DNA of 64,000 nucleotides from Allocoprobacillus sp002160865 (GTDB lineage: Bacteria; Bacillota_I; Bacilli_A; Erysipelotrichales; Coprobacillaceae): NCBI RefSeq assembly GCF_042850985.1, contig NZ_AP031415.1, positions 930,001-994,000 on the forward strand, in the 5' to 3' direction. A program made the translations under genes and the position numbers. The stretch's first letter is position 1, and each line of letters starts with the position of its first letter. The notes below the pieces were generated by a model. The model was not told where the DNA came from and did no database searches. It saw nothing but the letters and a program-made list of their open reading frames with translations. Of the stretch, positions 1 to 9,218 are shown one piece after another.

Positions 1-1740
1 TATGGAAATAATCTTTCTTCACTCGTTAAAGATCAAATTGATGCTTTAAAATTACCGGGTCTGGAGTTTGATGAAATTACAACAAGAAATTATCGTTATG
101 GTGATTTTGCTTCTTATGAGGTTGGATATGCTCAAGCTGTTACAGATGAAATCAAAGGAAAAACAGTACAGACATTGGTAGGAAAAATGGGTATTGAACA
201 AGCTTTTGATGATGAATTATCTGGGACAGATGGAGAAAGAACTTATCTCGCCGATAACAATAATAATGTTTTGCCTAATGGGATTTTAAGTGAAACTGCA
301 CCCGTTGCTGGAAATGATGTTTATTTAACGATTGATACAGATGTTCAAACAGAATTAGATATGCAGATGGAAAAGATGATTGAAGAATTAAAACCAGAAA
401 AAGCAACATGTGGTATCATGGATGCCAAGACAGGGAAATTGTTGGCGATTTCTAATTATCCATCTTTTGATCCTAATGAACGTGATATTAAAAATTATGT
501 GGATTTATTTTTAAATGAACCAGTAGAACCGGGATCAGTTTTTAAATCATTTGTTTATGGAAATGCGATTAATGATCAAAAATTAGATGTTGATGATACA
601 TATCAATCTGGAAAGTTTCATTATAAAGTCAATGGGAAAACGGTTGCTACAATTAATGACCATAATAGTGGTCGTGGTTGGGGAACAATAAGTTATAAAA
701 AAGGATTTTATTATTCAAGTAATACAGGAATTTGTCATATCTTGAGTGAAAAAACAGATAAACAATCTTTACTTCAAGATTATGAAGATTTAGGATTCTT
801 TAAAGAAAGCAGTATTGATGGCTTAACTTCAGCGGCTGGTTTTGCAGGATATAAGCGTGAAGGTGAAAGAACTCTAGAATATTTAACAACAGGATTTGGT
901 CAAGGTTCTACATTTACTGCTTTACAATTGATTCGTGCTTATAGTGCTTTTGCGAATGATGGAAAAATGGTAGAGCCATATCTGGTTGAAAAAGTTGTCA
1001 ATAGTGATAGTCAAGAAACACTTTATGAAGCCAAAACACAGTATTCTAAACAGATTTATTCAGTAGATACAGTCAAACAAGTTCGAGAATTGTTGAAAGG
1101 TGTTATTAATGAAGAAGGAAGTACCGGATACAATTATCGCATGGATGATGTGAGTTTGATTGGAAAAACGGGAACAGGGCAGGTAGCTTCTGAGTCAGGT
1201 GGATATCGTAGTGGTTATTATACACATAGTTTTGTAGGAATGGCACCTTATGATGATCCTCAAGTGATTTTAGTTATGTGGTATCAGGGAAGTTCATCAA
1301 GTACGACATCTGCCGCAAAGGTTGTACAGGGAGGTATTCGTGCAGCTTTGAATAAATTAAATACACAGCCATCACAAGTTGTGGAAACATCAACATTTGT
1401 TTTAGATAATTATATGAATCAAAGTGTTGATTACGCTAAAGAAGTTCTTTCTAATCATCAGCTTTCATCGCTTGTCATTGGAGATGGTGATATTGTCATG
1501 AGTCAATATCCAAAAGCTCAAACTGAAGTTTCATCGAAATCTCGTGTATTTTTACAGACGAATGGAACGAATATAACCATGCCTTCGATGACGGGCTGGT
1601 CACGAAAGGAAGCAGAAGCCTTTGGTACGATGGCTCATGTGGATATTGAGTTTAAAGGCGAAGGTACAATTTATAAACAGAGTGTAACGAAAGGAACAAA
1701 ACTCAAATCAAATCAAAAAATTACAGTGACTGCAAAATAG
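1..1740 (+). CDS. Class B penicillin-binding protein (transpeptidase) with C-terminal PASTA domains, 5' end missing
   Basis: The reading frame is open from base 1, so the N-terminus (membrane anchor and dimerisation domain) lies outside the window. The protein cross-links peptidoglycan on the outer face of the membrane. All three transpeptidase motifs are visible: SVFK (catalytic Ser at 535-537), SSN (715-723) and KTG (1165-1173). The C-terminus carries one clear PASTA domain (MPSMTGWSRKEAEAF...) and a probable earlier one starting around VLDNYMNQSVDYAKEV, as in PBP2x/SpoVD-type enzymes. A second paralogue follows directly. An intrinsic terminator overlaps the stop codon, so the two are not obviously one transcript. 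Septal (FtsI-like) versus sporulation (SpoVD-like) role cannot be decided without the missing end. Confidence 0.9.
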   Translation, partial: YGNNLSSLVKDQIDALKLPGLEFDEITTRNYRYGDFASYEVGYAQAVTDEIKGKTVQTLVGKMGIEQAFDDELSGTDGERTYLADNNNNVLPNGILSETAPVAGNDVYLTIDTDVQTELDMQMEKMIEELKPEKATCGIMDAKTGKLLAISNYPSFDPNERDIKNYVDLFLNEPVEPGSVFKSFVYGNAINDQKLDVDDTYQSGKFHYKVNGKTVATINDHNSGRGWGTISYKKGFYYSSNTGICHILSEKTDKQSLLQDYEDLGFFKESSIDGLTSAAGFAGYKREGERTLEYLTTGFGQGSTFTALQLIRAYSAFANDGKMVEPYLVEKVVNSDSQETLYEAKTQYSKQIYSVDTVKQVRELLKGVINEEGSTGYNYRMDDVSLIGKTGTGQVASESGGYRSGYYTHSFVGMAPYDDPQVILVMWYQGSSSSTTSAAKVVQGGIRAALNKLNTQPSQVVETSTFVLDNYMNQSVDYAKEVLSNHQLSSLVIGDGDIVMSQYPKAQTEVSSKSRVFLQTNGTNITMPSMTGWSRKEAEAFGTMAHVDIEFKGEGTIYKQSVTKGTKLKSNQKITVTAK

Positions 1741-1765
1741 GAACTTTTGAAGTTCCTATTTTCAT
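1734..1765 (+). terminator. Intrinsic terminator overlapping the PBP stop codon
   Basis: A perfect 13-bp stem (AAAATAGGAACTT, 1734-1746; AAGTTCCTATTTT, 1750-1762) with a TTG loop. The stop codon TAG is inside the 5' arm and the 3' arm ends in T residues. Confidence 0.8.
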
Positions 1766-1804
1766 ATTTTATAAAAGAAATCATACAATATGATGGTGAT
1801 AAAA

Positions 1805-3724
1805 ATGATTTTTTCTCGTATGATCAAAAAGATTCAATGGGTTAATATTGTCATGACCATCATTATTTTATGCATTGTACTGCGTTTAGGATATAGTCAA
1901 TTTTTTGCTTATCAGGAATTAAGCTTAAAAGCAACAGAATCATGGCAACGTAGCTTTCCATTAGAAGCATCACGTGGAAAAATCTATGATTCTCAACATG
2001 TCACTTTAGTTGATAATTTAACAACATCTTCGTTAATTGTTGTACCAAGCCAAATTCATGATCCAATTCATACAGCTTATGAATTATCACGTATTTTAAA
2101 ATGTGATGAGCAGACATTACTGCAAAAAATTCAAAAAAAGGTTTCTGTAGAAAGAATTCAACCTGAAGGCAGACAGTTAGATGAAAATAAAGCTTATCAA
2201 ATTGATCGTTTAAAATTACCGGGTGTATATCTTGTACAAGATACATTGCGTTATTATCCTTTTCAAAATTATCTGGCTCAAACATTGGGATTTGTTGGGA
2301 TAGATAATCAAGGACTGGTAGGATTAGAACGACAATATGATCAATATCTTTCTGGAGTCAATGGCAGCATTCATTATTATATGAATGCTAAAGGACAAAA
2401 TTTAAATATTTATCCAGCCCAATATGAATATCCTACTGCAGGAATGGATATAGAATTAACGATTGATACACGTGTTCAGGATGTTGTAGAAAGAGAATTG
2501 AATAATGCCTATGCAACTTATGATCCTGATTCTATTTTATGTCTGGCAATGGACCCTCGTAATGGAAAAATACTGGCTATATGTTCCAAACCAGATTTTG
2601 ATCCTAATGACTATCAAAATGCTGATAGTGAAATCTATAATCGTAATTTACCCATATGGAAGTCATATGAACCAGGTTCAACCTTTAAAATTATCACTTT
2701 CAGTAGTGCCTTGAATGAAAATCTATTTGATATGGATAAGGATACTTACTATGATAAAGGGTATGAAATTGTTGGTGGAGCAAGAATTAAATCATGGAAA
2801 AAAGGAGGACATGGCTTACAGACTTTTCGTGAAGTATTACAAAATTCATCGAATCCCGGTTTTGTGGAGATTGGTCGCAGGTTAGGGAAAGAACGTTTAT
2901 ATCAGTATATACAAGATTTTGGTTTAACGAAGAAAACAGGTGTCGATATGATGGGAGAATCAAGTGGTATCATGTTTGCTTATGATAAGTTCAATGAAGT
3001 AGAACAGGCAACAGTGGCTTTTGGTCAAGGAATATCTGTCACACCGATTCAACTGGTAAGAGCTGTCTGTGCCTGTGTCAATGGAGGAAAGCTTTATCAG
3101 CCCTATATTGTCAATAAAATATATAATAGCAAAACACATGAAGTGATCAGTGAAACAAAACCAAAAATGATAAAACAGGTGATTACAGCACAAACATCTG
3201 CCAAAGTCAGAGATGCCTTAGAAGGTGTTGTGACAGATGGTGGGGGTAAAAATGCCTATATTGATGGTTATCGTATTGGTGGAAAAACGGGAACAGCTCA
3301 ACGTGCCATCAATGGAACATATGCAGGGAATGGATATATTTTATCTTTTTTGGGTGTTGCTTCGATTGATAATCCTCAGATTGTTTTGTATCTCGCTATG
3401 GATAATCCCAAAAAATGTGTTCAATATGGTGGGACAACAGCTGCTCCTATTGCCAGAAAGATTTTTATGGATGTTTTACCTGCTTTAGAAATACCAAAAG
3501 TAACGAAACAGAGGGAAAAAGCCTATGTCTGGACAGATGTTCCTGCCTATGATGTAGAAAATTATATTGGTAAGAAAAAATCTGAAGTCCAAAATGAAAA
3601 TTATGGTTTTGAGTTTTTGGGAGAAGGAGAATATGTGATTGATCAATTGCCACGTGTAGGTGAACAAATAGAACAAGGTCAAAAAGTCAAGATTATGTTA
3701 GGCAATAAACAGGATATACGATAA
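1805..3724 (+). CDS. Class B penicillin-binding protein, FtsI/PBP2x-like, with PASTA tail
   Basis: A bitopic membrane transpeptidase: an N-terminal hydrophobic anchor (INIVMTIIILCIVLRLGY region), a PBP dimerisation domain, a transpeptidase domain with STFK (Ser near 2678), SSN (near 2850) and KTG (near 3283), and a single C-terminal PASTA-like module (VENYIGKKKSEVQNENYGFEF). The frame has upstream ATGs at 1790 and 1793, but the best Shine-Dalgarno (GGTGAT, 1794-1799) is spaced for the ATG at 1805, which I chose. About 640 residues is normal for this family. It is paralogous to the preceding gene, and such tandem pairs usually serve division plus a second specialised process. No resistance-type changes can be judged from sequence alone. 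Confidence 0.9.
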   Translation: MIFSRMIKKIQWVNIVMTIIILCIVLRLGYSQFFAYQELSLKATESWQRSFPLEASRGKIYDSQHVTLVDNLTTSSLIVVPSQIHDPIHTAYELSRILKCDEQTLLQKIQKKVSVERIQPEGRQLDENKAYQIDRLKLPGVYLVQDTLRYYPFQNYLAQTLGFVGIDNQGLVGLERQYDQYLSGVNGSIHYYMNAKGQNLNIYPAQYEYPTAGMDIELTIDTRVQDVVERELNNAYATYDPDSILCLAMDPRNGKILAICSKPDFDPNDYQNADSEIYNRNLPIWKSYEPGSTFKIITFSSALNENLFDMDKDTYYDKGYEIVGGARIKSWKKGGHGLQTFREVLQNSSNPGFVEIGRRLGKERLYQYIQDFGLTKKTGVDMMGESSGIMFAYDKFNEVEQATVAFGQGISVTPIQLVRAVCACVNGGKLYQPYIVNKIYNSKTHEVISETKPKMIKQVITAQTSAKVRDALEGVVTDGGGKNAYIDGYRIGGKTGTAQRAINGTYAGNGYILSFLGVASIDNPQIVLYLAMDNPKKCVQYGGTTAAPIARKIFMDVLPALEIPKVTKQREKAYVWTDVPAYDVENYIGKKKSEVQNENYGFEFLGEGEYVIDQLPRVGEQIEQGQKVKIMLGNKQDIR

Positions 3725-3797
3725 GAAGAAAACACGTCTGATGATAGCTTGTTGAAGAAGAATATGTTATAATAAAACATTGATTGGAGGAATCATA

Positions 3798-6700
3798 ATG
3801 CTTATACAGGAAAGAGAAATCAGACGTGTTGTTAAGGATGAAAAGGAATATCGTTATGGACGTTTTATGGATATACGAGATGTCTTGGAAAGAATGACAA
3901 TTTCTTTTGATGAAGGCAATCATTGTTATAGAATGAATGCTAGAATGTCAATTCGTGATGAGAAATTCATTGTTTCTATGAAAATATCTGAGGATGGGGA
4001 GATTATTCAATCACATTGTAGTTGTTCATTAAAAGGACAATGTCGTCATATTGCAGCTATTTTATTCTTTTTAAAGACATTGACGGTGACATCTTTTCCT
4101 TATTTTTATGAAAAAGATGATCAATGGAATAAACAACAACAATTAGCGAAAATAGAAAAACAAAGACAAGAACGAATATTACAAAAAAAGCAACAGGAAT
4201 CAATGGATTTAATTCATTTATATAAAGAACAGTTATTAAGAGAATCTTTTGTTCCTTTGATTTCAAAACAATATCAAATTAAAGCTTTTGTACAACAAAA
4301 AAAAGATCATTTATGGATTGCTTTTAAGATTTTAGCACCTCATCAAAGCTATATTATTAAAAATATTGAATCTTTTTTAAAAGCCATTGATCATCATGAA
4401 AATGTCCAATATAGTAAAAATTTTGGTTTTATTCATAGTTTAGAAGCTTTTGATGAAGACTCAAGAGAAATTATCGCATTGATGAAAAAATGTTTTTTAA
4501 ACAATCAATATCTCCAACAAGGAATCATTAAGACACTAATGTTAAATGATGAACTGGATGAATTTTATCAAATCATGAGTGTTTTACCATCTTCTTATTG
4601 TGATATCGCCTTTGATAAGAAAAATATACAGATTCCTCTGGAAATAAGCTTAAAAGAAGAAAGTTATGTCTTAGATTTTTCTGATTATCATCAATTTGAA
4701 TATGTTTTGATGACTTCTCATTATATTTATCGTTTAGAAAACGATGTTTTATATCGTTATGATTTTCATGCACCCCAACAGGCACTCACTTTTATTCAAA
4801 AATGGATGGAAACCAAAGGTGGTTTCTATATCCCACAATCATCTTTGATGGATTTTTATAAATACGTACTTTATGATTTAAATGATGATATTCTTTTAGA
4901 TACACATCTTTTTGATACTTATCATCAAGAAGATATGATTAATCTTTATGCAGATATGACCAAAGATGATCAAATCTGTATACAGCTGGAATATATATAT
5001 GATGATCATATGAGTTATGGTTTTGATGAACACAATACTCATAAATCGAAACAAGCTGATTTAATCGAAGACTATTTACGTCCTTATATTGAAGATATTG
5101 ATGACCACATGGTTTATTTACAATATGACCATGATTTTACTTATCAGTTTTTAAAGGAGAGTCTGCCTTATCTTTCCCATTATTGTCAGGTTTTTGTTAG
5201 TGATGCTTTAAATAGCTTTTCACAGGCTAAACCCGTTGATATACGTGTCGGTGTTCATCTGCAAAATGGTTTACTTTCGATTGATATTCAAAGTGTTCAT
5301 GTCCAAAAAGAAGAACTGATGGATATATTAAAAGCTTATAAGAAAAAAAGAAAATTTTATAAATTAAAAAATGGACAGATTCTTTCATTGGATAATCAGG
5401 AATTACAGGATTTAGACCATCTAACAGACACATTATCATTACCAGTGCAGGATATTGTGCGTGGAGAGGTTCAAATCCCAACTTATCGTTTATTTGAAAT
5501 TGATCAGATGATGCAAGATGATACATCTTTGCATTATCAAAGAAGTGAAGAATTAAAGAAATGGATAGAAGATTTTCAGACAAAGGAACATGAATTTGAT
5601 GTGCCTGAACATTATCAACCGATTTTAAGGGATTATCAAAAGAAAGGATATCAATGGTTAAGGTTGATGGAACATTATCATTTTGGAGGTATTTTAGCGG
5701 ATGATATGGGGTTAGGGAAAACTTTACAGATGATTACTTATTTTGATAGCTTAAATGGACAGGGAACACATTTGGTTATTGCTCCAGCGAGTTTAATTTT
5801 AAACTGGCAGGATGAATTGATGAAGTTTTCAAATGATTTAAACGTTCTTTGTGTTTATGGAAATAAAGAAGAAAGAGAAGAACATTTAAAAAATCAAGGA
5901 CAATATGATGTTTTGATTACATCTTATGATTATTTAAGAAGGGATATTGAATGGTATGAAAAATTGTCTTTTCATACAGTTGTGATTGATGAAGCCCAGA
6001 ATATTAAAAACCCTAAAACGAGAAATGCGATATGTGTAAAGCGTTTAAAAGCTAAACAGCGTTTTGCTTTAACGGGAACACCGATTGAAAACTCATTAGC
6101 TGAATTATGGTCTATCTTTGATTTCTTGATGCCTTATTATCTTTATCATTACAGTTATTTCTTAGAACAATTTGAACGTCCTATTGTTAAAGAACATAAT
6201 GAACAAAAACAAGAACGTTTAAAACAAATGATTACACCTTTTGTTTTAAGAAGAAATAAAAAAGATGTCTTATATGAGTTACCAGAAAAGATTGAACAAA
6301 CTTTATATATGCATTTGAGTGAGGAAGAAGAAAAATTATATCTTGCTAATTTAGTTCAAGTGAATCAATCTCTCCAACAAAAGCTAGATGTTCAAAAATT
6401 AGGACATATTGATATTTTAGCTATGTTGACACGTTTAAGACAATTATGCCAAGATTCGCGTTTATTATATCCAGAGTTTCAAGGGCCTTCGTCAAAGCTG
6501 AAAGGATGTATGGAATTGATTCATTCATTAAAAGATAATCATAAGAAAATATTATTGTTTTCTTCATTTACATCTTTATTACATTTAATTGAAGAACAAT
6601 GTCAAAAAGAACATGTGAGTTATTATCTTTTAGATGGTTCAACACCTAAGGAAAAGCGTAAAAAGATGGTCGATAAGTTTCAAAATGATGATACAACCTT

Positions 6701-7004
6701 GTTTTTGATTTCTTTAAAAGCGGGTGGTTCAGGTTTGAATCTGACCAGTGCACAGGCTGTTATACATTATGATCCATGGTGGAATATGTCAGCAAAGAAT
6801 CAGGCAACAGATCGTGCTCATCGTATTGGACAACAGGAAACCGTACAAGTCTTTTCTTTGATTATGAAAAATACGATTGAAGAAAAAATCATGGAATTAC
6901 AGATGCAAAAGAAAAACTTAGCCGATACTTTTGTAGAGGGCAATGAAGGAAGTATTACAAGCATGAGTCTAGAAGATATGAAATCTTTATTTGAGATCTC
7001 TTAG
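3798..7004 (+). CDS. SNF2-family helicase/ATPase with N-terminal SWIM zinc finger
   Basis: An approximately 1068-residue Swi2/Snf2 DNA translocase. The N-terminus carries a SWIM-type zinc finger (CSCSLKGQCRH, about residues 74-84) and then a long helical region typical of bacterial SNF2 proteins. The helicase core has Walker A DDMGLGKT (about residue 633), DEAQ motif II (about 730), TGTPIEN motif III and, in the second RecA lobe, GGSGLNLT and the QATDRAHRIGQ motif VI. The start at 3798 is supported by GGAGG at 3786-3790; the frame extends upstream but without a better ribosome site. The cellular role of these stand-alone bacterial SNF2 proteins is poorly defined; nucleic-acid remodelling linked to transcription or repair is the usual inference. 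Confidence 0.9.
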   Translation: MLIQEREIRRVVKDEKEYRYGRFMDIRDVLERMTISFDEGNHCYRMNARMSIRDEKFIVSMKISEDGEIIQSHCSCSLKGQCRHIAAILFFLKTLTVTSFPYFYEKDDQWNKQQQLAKIEKQRQERILQKKQQESMDLIHLYKEQLLRESFVPLISKQYQIKAFVQQKKDHLWIAFKILAPHQSYIIKNIESFLKAIDHHENVQYSKNFGFIHSLEAFDEDSREIIALMKKCFLNNQYLQQGIIKTLMLNDELDEFYQIMSVLPSSYCDIAFDKKNIQIPLEISLKEESYVLDFSDYHQFEYVLMTSHYIYRLENDVLYRYDFHAPQQALTFIQKWMETKGGFYIPQSSLMDFYKYVLYDLNDDILLDTHLFDTYHQEDMINLYADMTKDDQICIQLEYIYDDHMSYGFDEHNTHKSKQADLIEDYLRPYIEDIDDHMVYLQYDHDFTYQFLKESLPYLSHYCQVFVSDALNSFSQAKPVDIRVGVHLQNGLLSIDIQSVHVQKEELMDILKAYKKKRKFYKLKNGQILSLDNQELQDLDHLTDTLSLPVQDIVRGEVQIPTYRLFEIDQMMQDDTSLHYQRSEELKKWIEDFQTKEHEFDVPEHYQPILRDYQKKGYQWLRLMEHYHFGGILADDMGLGKTLQMITYFDSLNGQGTHLVIAPASLILNWQDELMKFSNDLNVLCVYGNKEEREEHLKNQGQYDVLITSYDYLRRDIEWYEKLSFHTVVIDEAQNIKNPKTRNAICVKRLKAKQRFALTGTPIENSLAELWSIFDFLMPYYLYHYSYFLEQFERPIVKEHNEQKQERLKQMITPFVLRRNKKDVLYELPEKIEQTLYMHLSEEEEKLYLANLVQVNQSLQQKLDVQKLGHIDILAMLTRLRQLCQDSRLLYPEFQGPSSKLKGCMELIHSLKDNHKKILLFSSFTSLLHLIEEQCQKEHVSYYLLDGSTPKEKRKKMVDKFQNDDTTLFLISLKAGGSGLNLTSAQAVIHYDPWWNMSAKNQATDRAHRIGQQETVQVFSLIMKNTIEEKIMELQMQKKNLADTFVEGNEGSITSMSLEDMKSLFEIS

Positions 7005-7018
7005 TGAGATCTATTTTT
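6994..7018 (+). terminator. Intrinsic terminator after SNF2 helicase
   Basis: A 7-bp stem AGATCTC/GAGATCT (6994-7000, 7006-7012) with loop TTAGT, which contains the stop codon, followed by ATTTTT. Confidence 0.7.
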
Positions 7019-7199
7019 GTGCAAAAAATGCCCAATTTTGGGCAAAAAACGTGTAGAAATGTGTCGAATTTTGTAGAAAAATATACAATATTTAGGCAAA
7101 TATGCATTTGATTTTGTCATAGAAGGTGAACATAACAGATTCATCTTGTGTTTTTTAAAGAAAATGCATTTCATATATTTATATGGGAGGGATGAAGGC

Positions 7200-7669
7200 A
7201 TGAAGATTATCTATGATGAAAATGAACATATGAATCATCATGAATTAAAACTCGTGTATCATCCCAAAAATAAAAAATTGGCACAATTACTATTAAAACA
7301 ATTTACAGAAAATTTAGGAGAAGTAGAACTCTATGATGAATATCATAATAAATACTATATCCCTCTTTTAGCTATTTATTATTTTGAGATGGTTGATCAG
7401 AAATTTTATGCTTATACTGAAAAAGATGTTTATCGTATTTCCTGTATGAAAATGGAACTTTTAAAAAAACGGTGCAGGATTATGGATTTTATCAAATTAA
7501 TGTCCGTACATTGGTAAATATAAAACATGTTAAAACATATAAAATACAAAGAGGGAGTCGGCGAAGAATTGTTTTAGATAATGACGATATTTTGATTTCC
7601 AGTCGACATTATAAACCAGAATTTGATCGACTCGCAGATCATTTAAAAATAGAAAAAATTCATATTTAA
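7200..7669 (+). pseudogene. LytTR-domain DNA-binding protein, interrupted by a -1 frameshift at a poly-A run
   Basis: The first part (ATG at 7200 after GGGAGGG) reads a receiver-less N-terminal segment plus the first strands of a LytTR domain (IPLLAIYYFEMVDQKFYAYT). At a run of seven A (7463-7469) the frame is lost and would stop at 7517. Re-reading from 7469 in the -1 frame continues the LytTR domain smoothly (TVQDYGFYQINVRTLVNIKH, ending at 7669). One extra A would restore a single protein of about 156 residues, the usual size of stand-alone LytTR regulators. It may be a true pseudogene, a phase-variable gene, a programmed -1 frameshift (A AAA AAA is a known slippery heptamer) or a sequencing error. 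A TGCCCA-ATTT-TGGGCA dyad lies about 155 bp upstream. Confidence 0.7.
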
Positions 7670-7702
7670 AAAGAACGAAAGAAAACTCCTTCGTTCTTTT
7701 TT
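7668..7702 (+). terminator. Intrinsic terminator after LytTR gene
   Basis: A perfect 12-bp stem AAAAAGAACGAA / TTCGTTCTTTTT (7668-7679, 7690-7701) with a 10-nt loop and a T-rich 3' arm. Its presence after the second reading frame supports that frame belonging to the gene. Confidence 0.8.
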
Positions 7703-7744
7703 GATGCATCATATATAAATACATATGTAAGAAGCCAAGTTCTT

Positions 7745-7942
7745 TTAGGCTAAGTCACAATATGATTTATATCTTCTATTCATTTCTATGAGTTGCTGAT
7801 GAGAAAAATCCCTTTCTTTTATATTTTTGAGTTCATTTTCATATAGAAATGAATAGGTGTTCTTTAAAGACAAGTTCATTATAACGAATCTTTTAATAAA
7901 AAACGATGTTAAATGAAAAAAAGACAAGAAAAGAGTAATCAT
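7745..7942 (-). CDS. Possible small protein of unknown function (weak)
   Basis: A 65-codon open frame in the 340-bp gap between the LytTR gene and the XRE gene. It starts with a hydrophobic stretch (MITLFLSFFHLTSFF) and ends with a polar helix-like tail. No good Shine-Dalgarno precedes the ATG at 7942 and I recognise no family. The rest of this gap holds only the two terminators. Most likely spurious. Confidence 0.18.
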   Translation of the reverse strand: MITLFLSFFHLTSFFIKRFVIMNLSLKNTYSFLYENELKNIKERDFSHQQLIEMNRRYKSYCDLA

Positions 7943-7970
7943 TTTACCGATTCGTCAAAAAATATAAATA

Positions 7971-8000
7971 AAAAAAATTACAGTTTTGTCAAACTGTAAG
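7971..8000 (-). terminator. Intrinsic terminator of the XRE gene
   Basis: Read on the minus strand: TTACAGTTT-GAC-AAAACTGTAA followed by seven T residues. Confidence 0.75.
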
Positions 8001-8011
8001 ATTTCTTGTTA

Positions 8012-8251
8012 TTATTGGTCTAAATCCTTAATACCATAAAATTCATCTTTCTTTTCTACGTTTTCACAAATATAATCTAAAGAAGCTTTATAAAAACGTG
8101 AAAAACGAATAAGCTTAGGAACTGAAGGTGTTCTTTGATCAGATTCATACTGAGAAACAATAGGTTTAGACATTTTTAATGCTTCCGCAACTTGTTTTTG
8201 TGATAATCCTGCTTCTTTTCTTAACGTTTTTAATCTTTGCCCAATACTCAT
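8012..8251 (-). CDS. Small XRE-family helix-turn-helix regulator
   Basis: A 79-residue protein that is almost entirely one HTH_3 (Cro/C1) domain: RLKTLRKEAGLSQKQVAEAL, recognition helix MSKPIVSQYESDQRTPSVPKL, then a helix with LDYICEN. A strong GGTGGTG ribosome site precedes the ATG at 8251. It is divergent from the LytTR regulator gene at 8463, with about 210 bp between, so it may control that promoter or its own. There is no effector domain, so the signal is unknown. The DNA-binding assignment is secure; the target is inference. Confidence 0.88.
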   Translation of the reverse strand: MSIGQRLKTLRKEAGLSQKQVAEALKMSKPIVSQYESDQRTPSVPKLIRFSRFYKASLDYICENVEKKDEFYGIKDLDQ

Positions 8252-8354
8252 GCTTTCACCACCTTACAAATATTATACACTATGAAGATTTGCTTTAGGG
8301 AAATTGATAAGAATTTACAATCTTTTCCAATCATTTGTTATTCGACATATTTCC

Positions 8355-8370
8355 AAAAATTGGCATAAAA
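8355..8370 (+). promoter_or_regulatory. Candidate operator motif, copy 1 (AAATTGGCATAA type)
   Basis: AAAAATTGGCATAAAA lies about 60 bp upstream of the -10 box of the regulator gene at 8463. A near copy (ACAAATTTGGCATAA) lies upstream of the secreted-protein gene at 12115, and a looser one (AATTTTGGGCAAAAA) upstream of the LytTR gene at 7200. The shared context suggests a common regulator of this cluster; the factor is not known. Confidence 0.4.
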
Positions 8371-8414
8371 GTGACCAAAAACGGGAGAAAAGTGGACTGA
8401 TAACAAACTGCAAA

Positions 8415-8442
8415 TTGACTACAATAAAAATATAATCATAAT
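8415..8442 (+). promoter_or_regulatory. Promoter of the LytTR regulator pair
   Basis: TTGACT (8415-8420), 16-bp spacer, CATAAT (8437-8442), about 20 bp before the start codon region of the gene at 8463. Confidence 0.55.
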
Positions 8443-8462
8443 AAGATAAGGGAGAGGAAACT

Positions 8463-9218
8463 ATGAATGTTGCAGTATGTGATGATCAACTTGATTATTT
8501 GAATTTAATTCAAAAGAAAATCATTGAATGTTTTCATGAACCAGAGATGGAATTGAATGTGTATACTTTTTCAACTATTCAAGATATGCTCAATAGTACA
8601 AGGTTTCGTTGTTATGAATTTGCTTTTATTGAAATGAAAGTGGAAAATGATCGAGGTATTGAAGCAGCTTATAGATTGAGAAAGCTGAATCGTGCCTGTC
8701 AGGTCGTATTTATTAGTGATCAGTATTATCATATTCATGAAGCATTTGCAGTAAAGGCAAGAGAATATTTATTGAAACCGATTGATACAAAACAATTTCA
8801 AAGTGTTTTTGATTATTTGATGGACTGGTATTTACATCAAAATGTAAAGTTTGTGATTCCGATTAGGGAATTAGGACGTAAACGTATTTTTAATGTAGAT
8901 GAAATCAAATATTTTGAAACTTACTATAATGATTTGGAAATTGTGACTGTTGATGATCAGCATTTCATGGCTCATGTCAAGAATCGTTATAAGCTAAGAC
9001 CAGTATTAAAATCAAGATGGTTTATGCAAGTTAATCAAAGTGTTCTGGTGAATATGAAATGTATTGATTTTTTAACGGATCGTAATGTTATTTTGAAATC
9101 AAGAGAAGTTTTTCCAACAAGTCGTAAAACATTATTTCAAAATCATCTTTTATTTGAGAAATTTTTAAAGGAACAAGAAGAAAAAGAATTATTAAAGAAT
9201 GGGGAGAGTAAAAATTGA
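8463..9218 (+). CDS. LytTR-type response regulator with degenerate (Asp to Glu) receiver
   Basis: A 251-residue protein: an N-terminal receiver fold (VAVCDDQ acidic pair, VFISD switch Ser, LLKPID conserved Lys) and a C-terminal LytTR DNA-binding domain (IKYFETYYNDLEIVTVDD...). By alignment with the neighbouring paralogue the phospho-acceptor position is Glu57 (FAFIEMKV) instead of Asp. Glu at this site often mimics the phosphorylated state, so this may be a constitutively active regulator, independent of a kinase. It is followed by a second, canonical LytTR regulator with overlapping stop and start, so both are co-translated. Its promoter is TTGACT-16-CATAAT. Confidence 0.88.
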   Translation: MNVAVCDDQLDYLNLIQKKIIECFHEPEMELNVYTFSTIQDMLNSTRFRCYEFAFIEMKVENDRGIEAAYRLRKLNRACQVVFISDQYYHIHEAFAVKAREYLLKPIDTKQFQSVFDYLMDWYLHQNVKFVIPIRELGRKRIFNVDEIKYFETYYNDLEIVTVDDQHFMAHVKNRYKLRPVLKSRWFMQVNQSVLVNMKCIDFLTDRNVILKSREVFPTSRKTLFQNHLLFEKFLKEQEEKELLKNGESKN

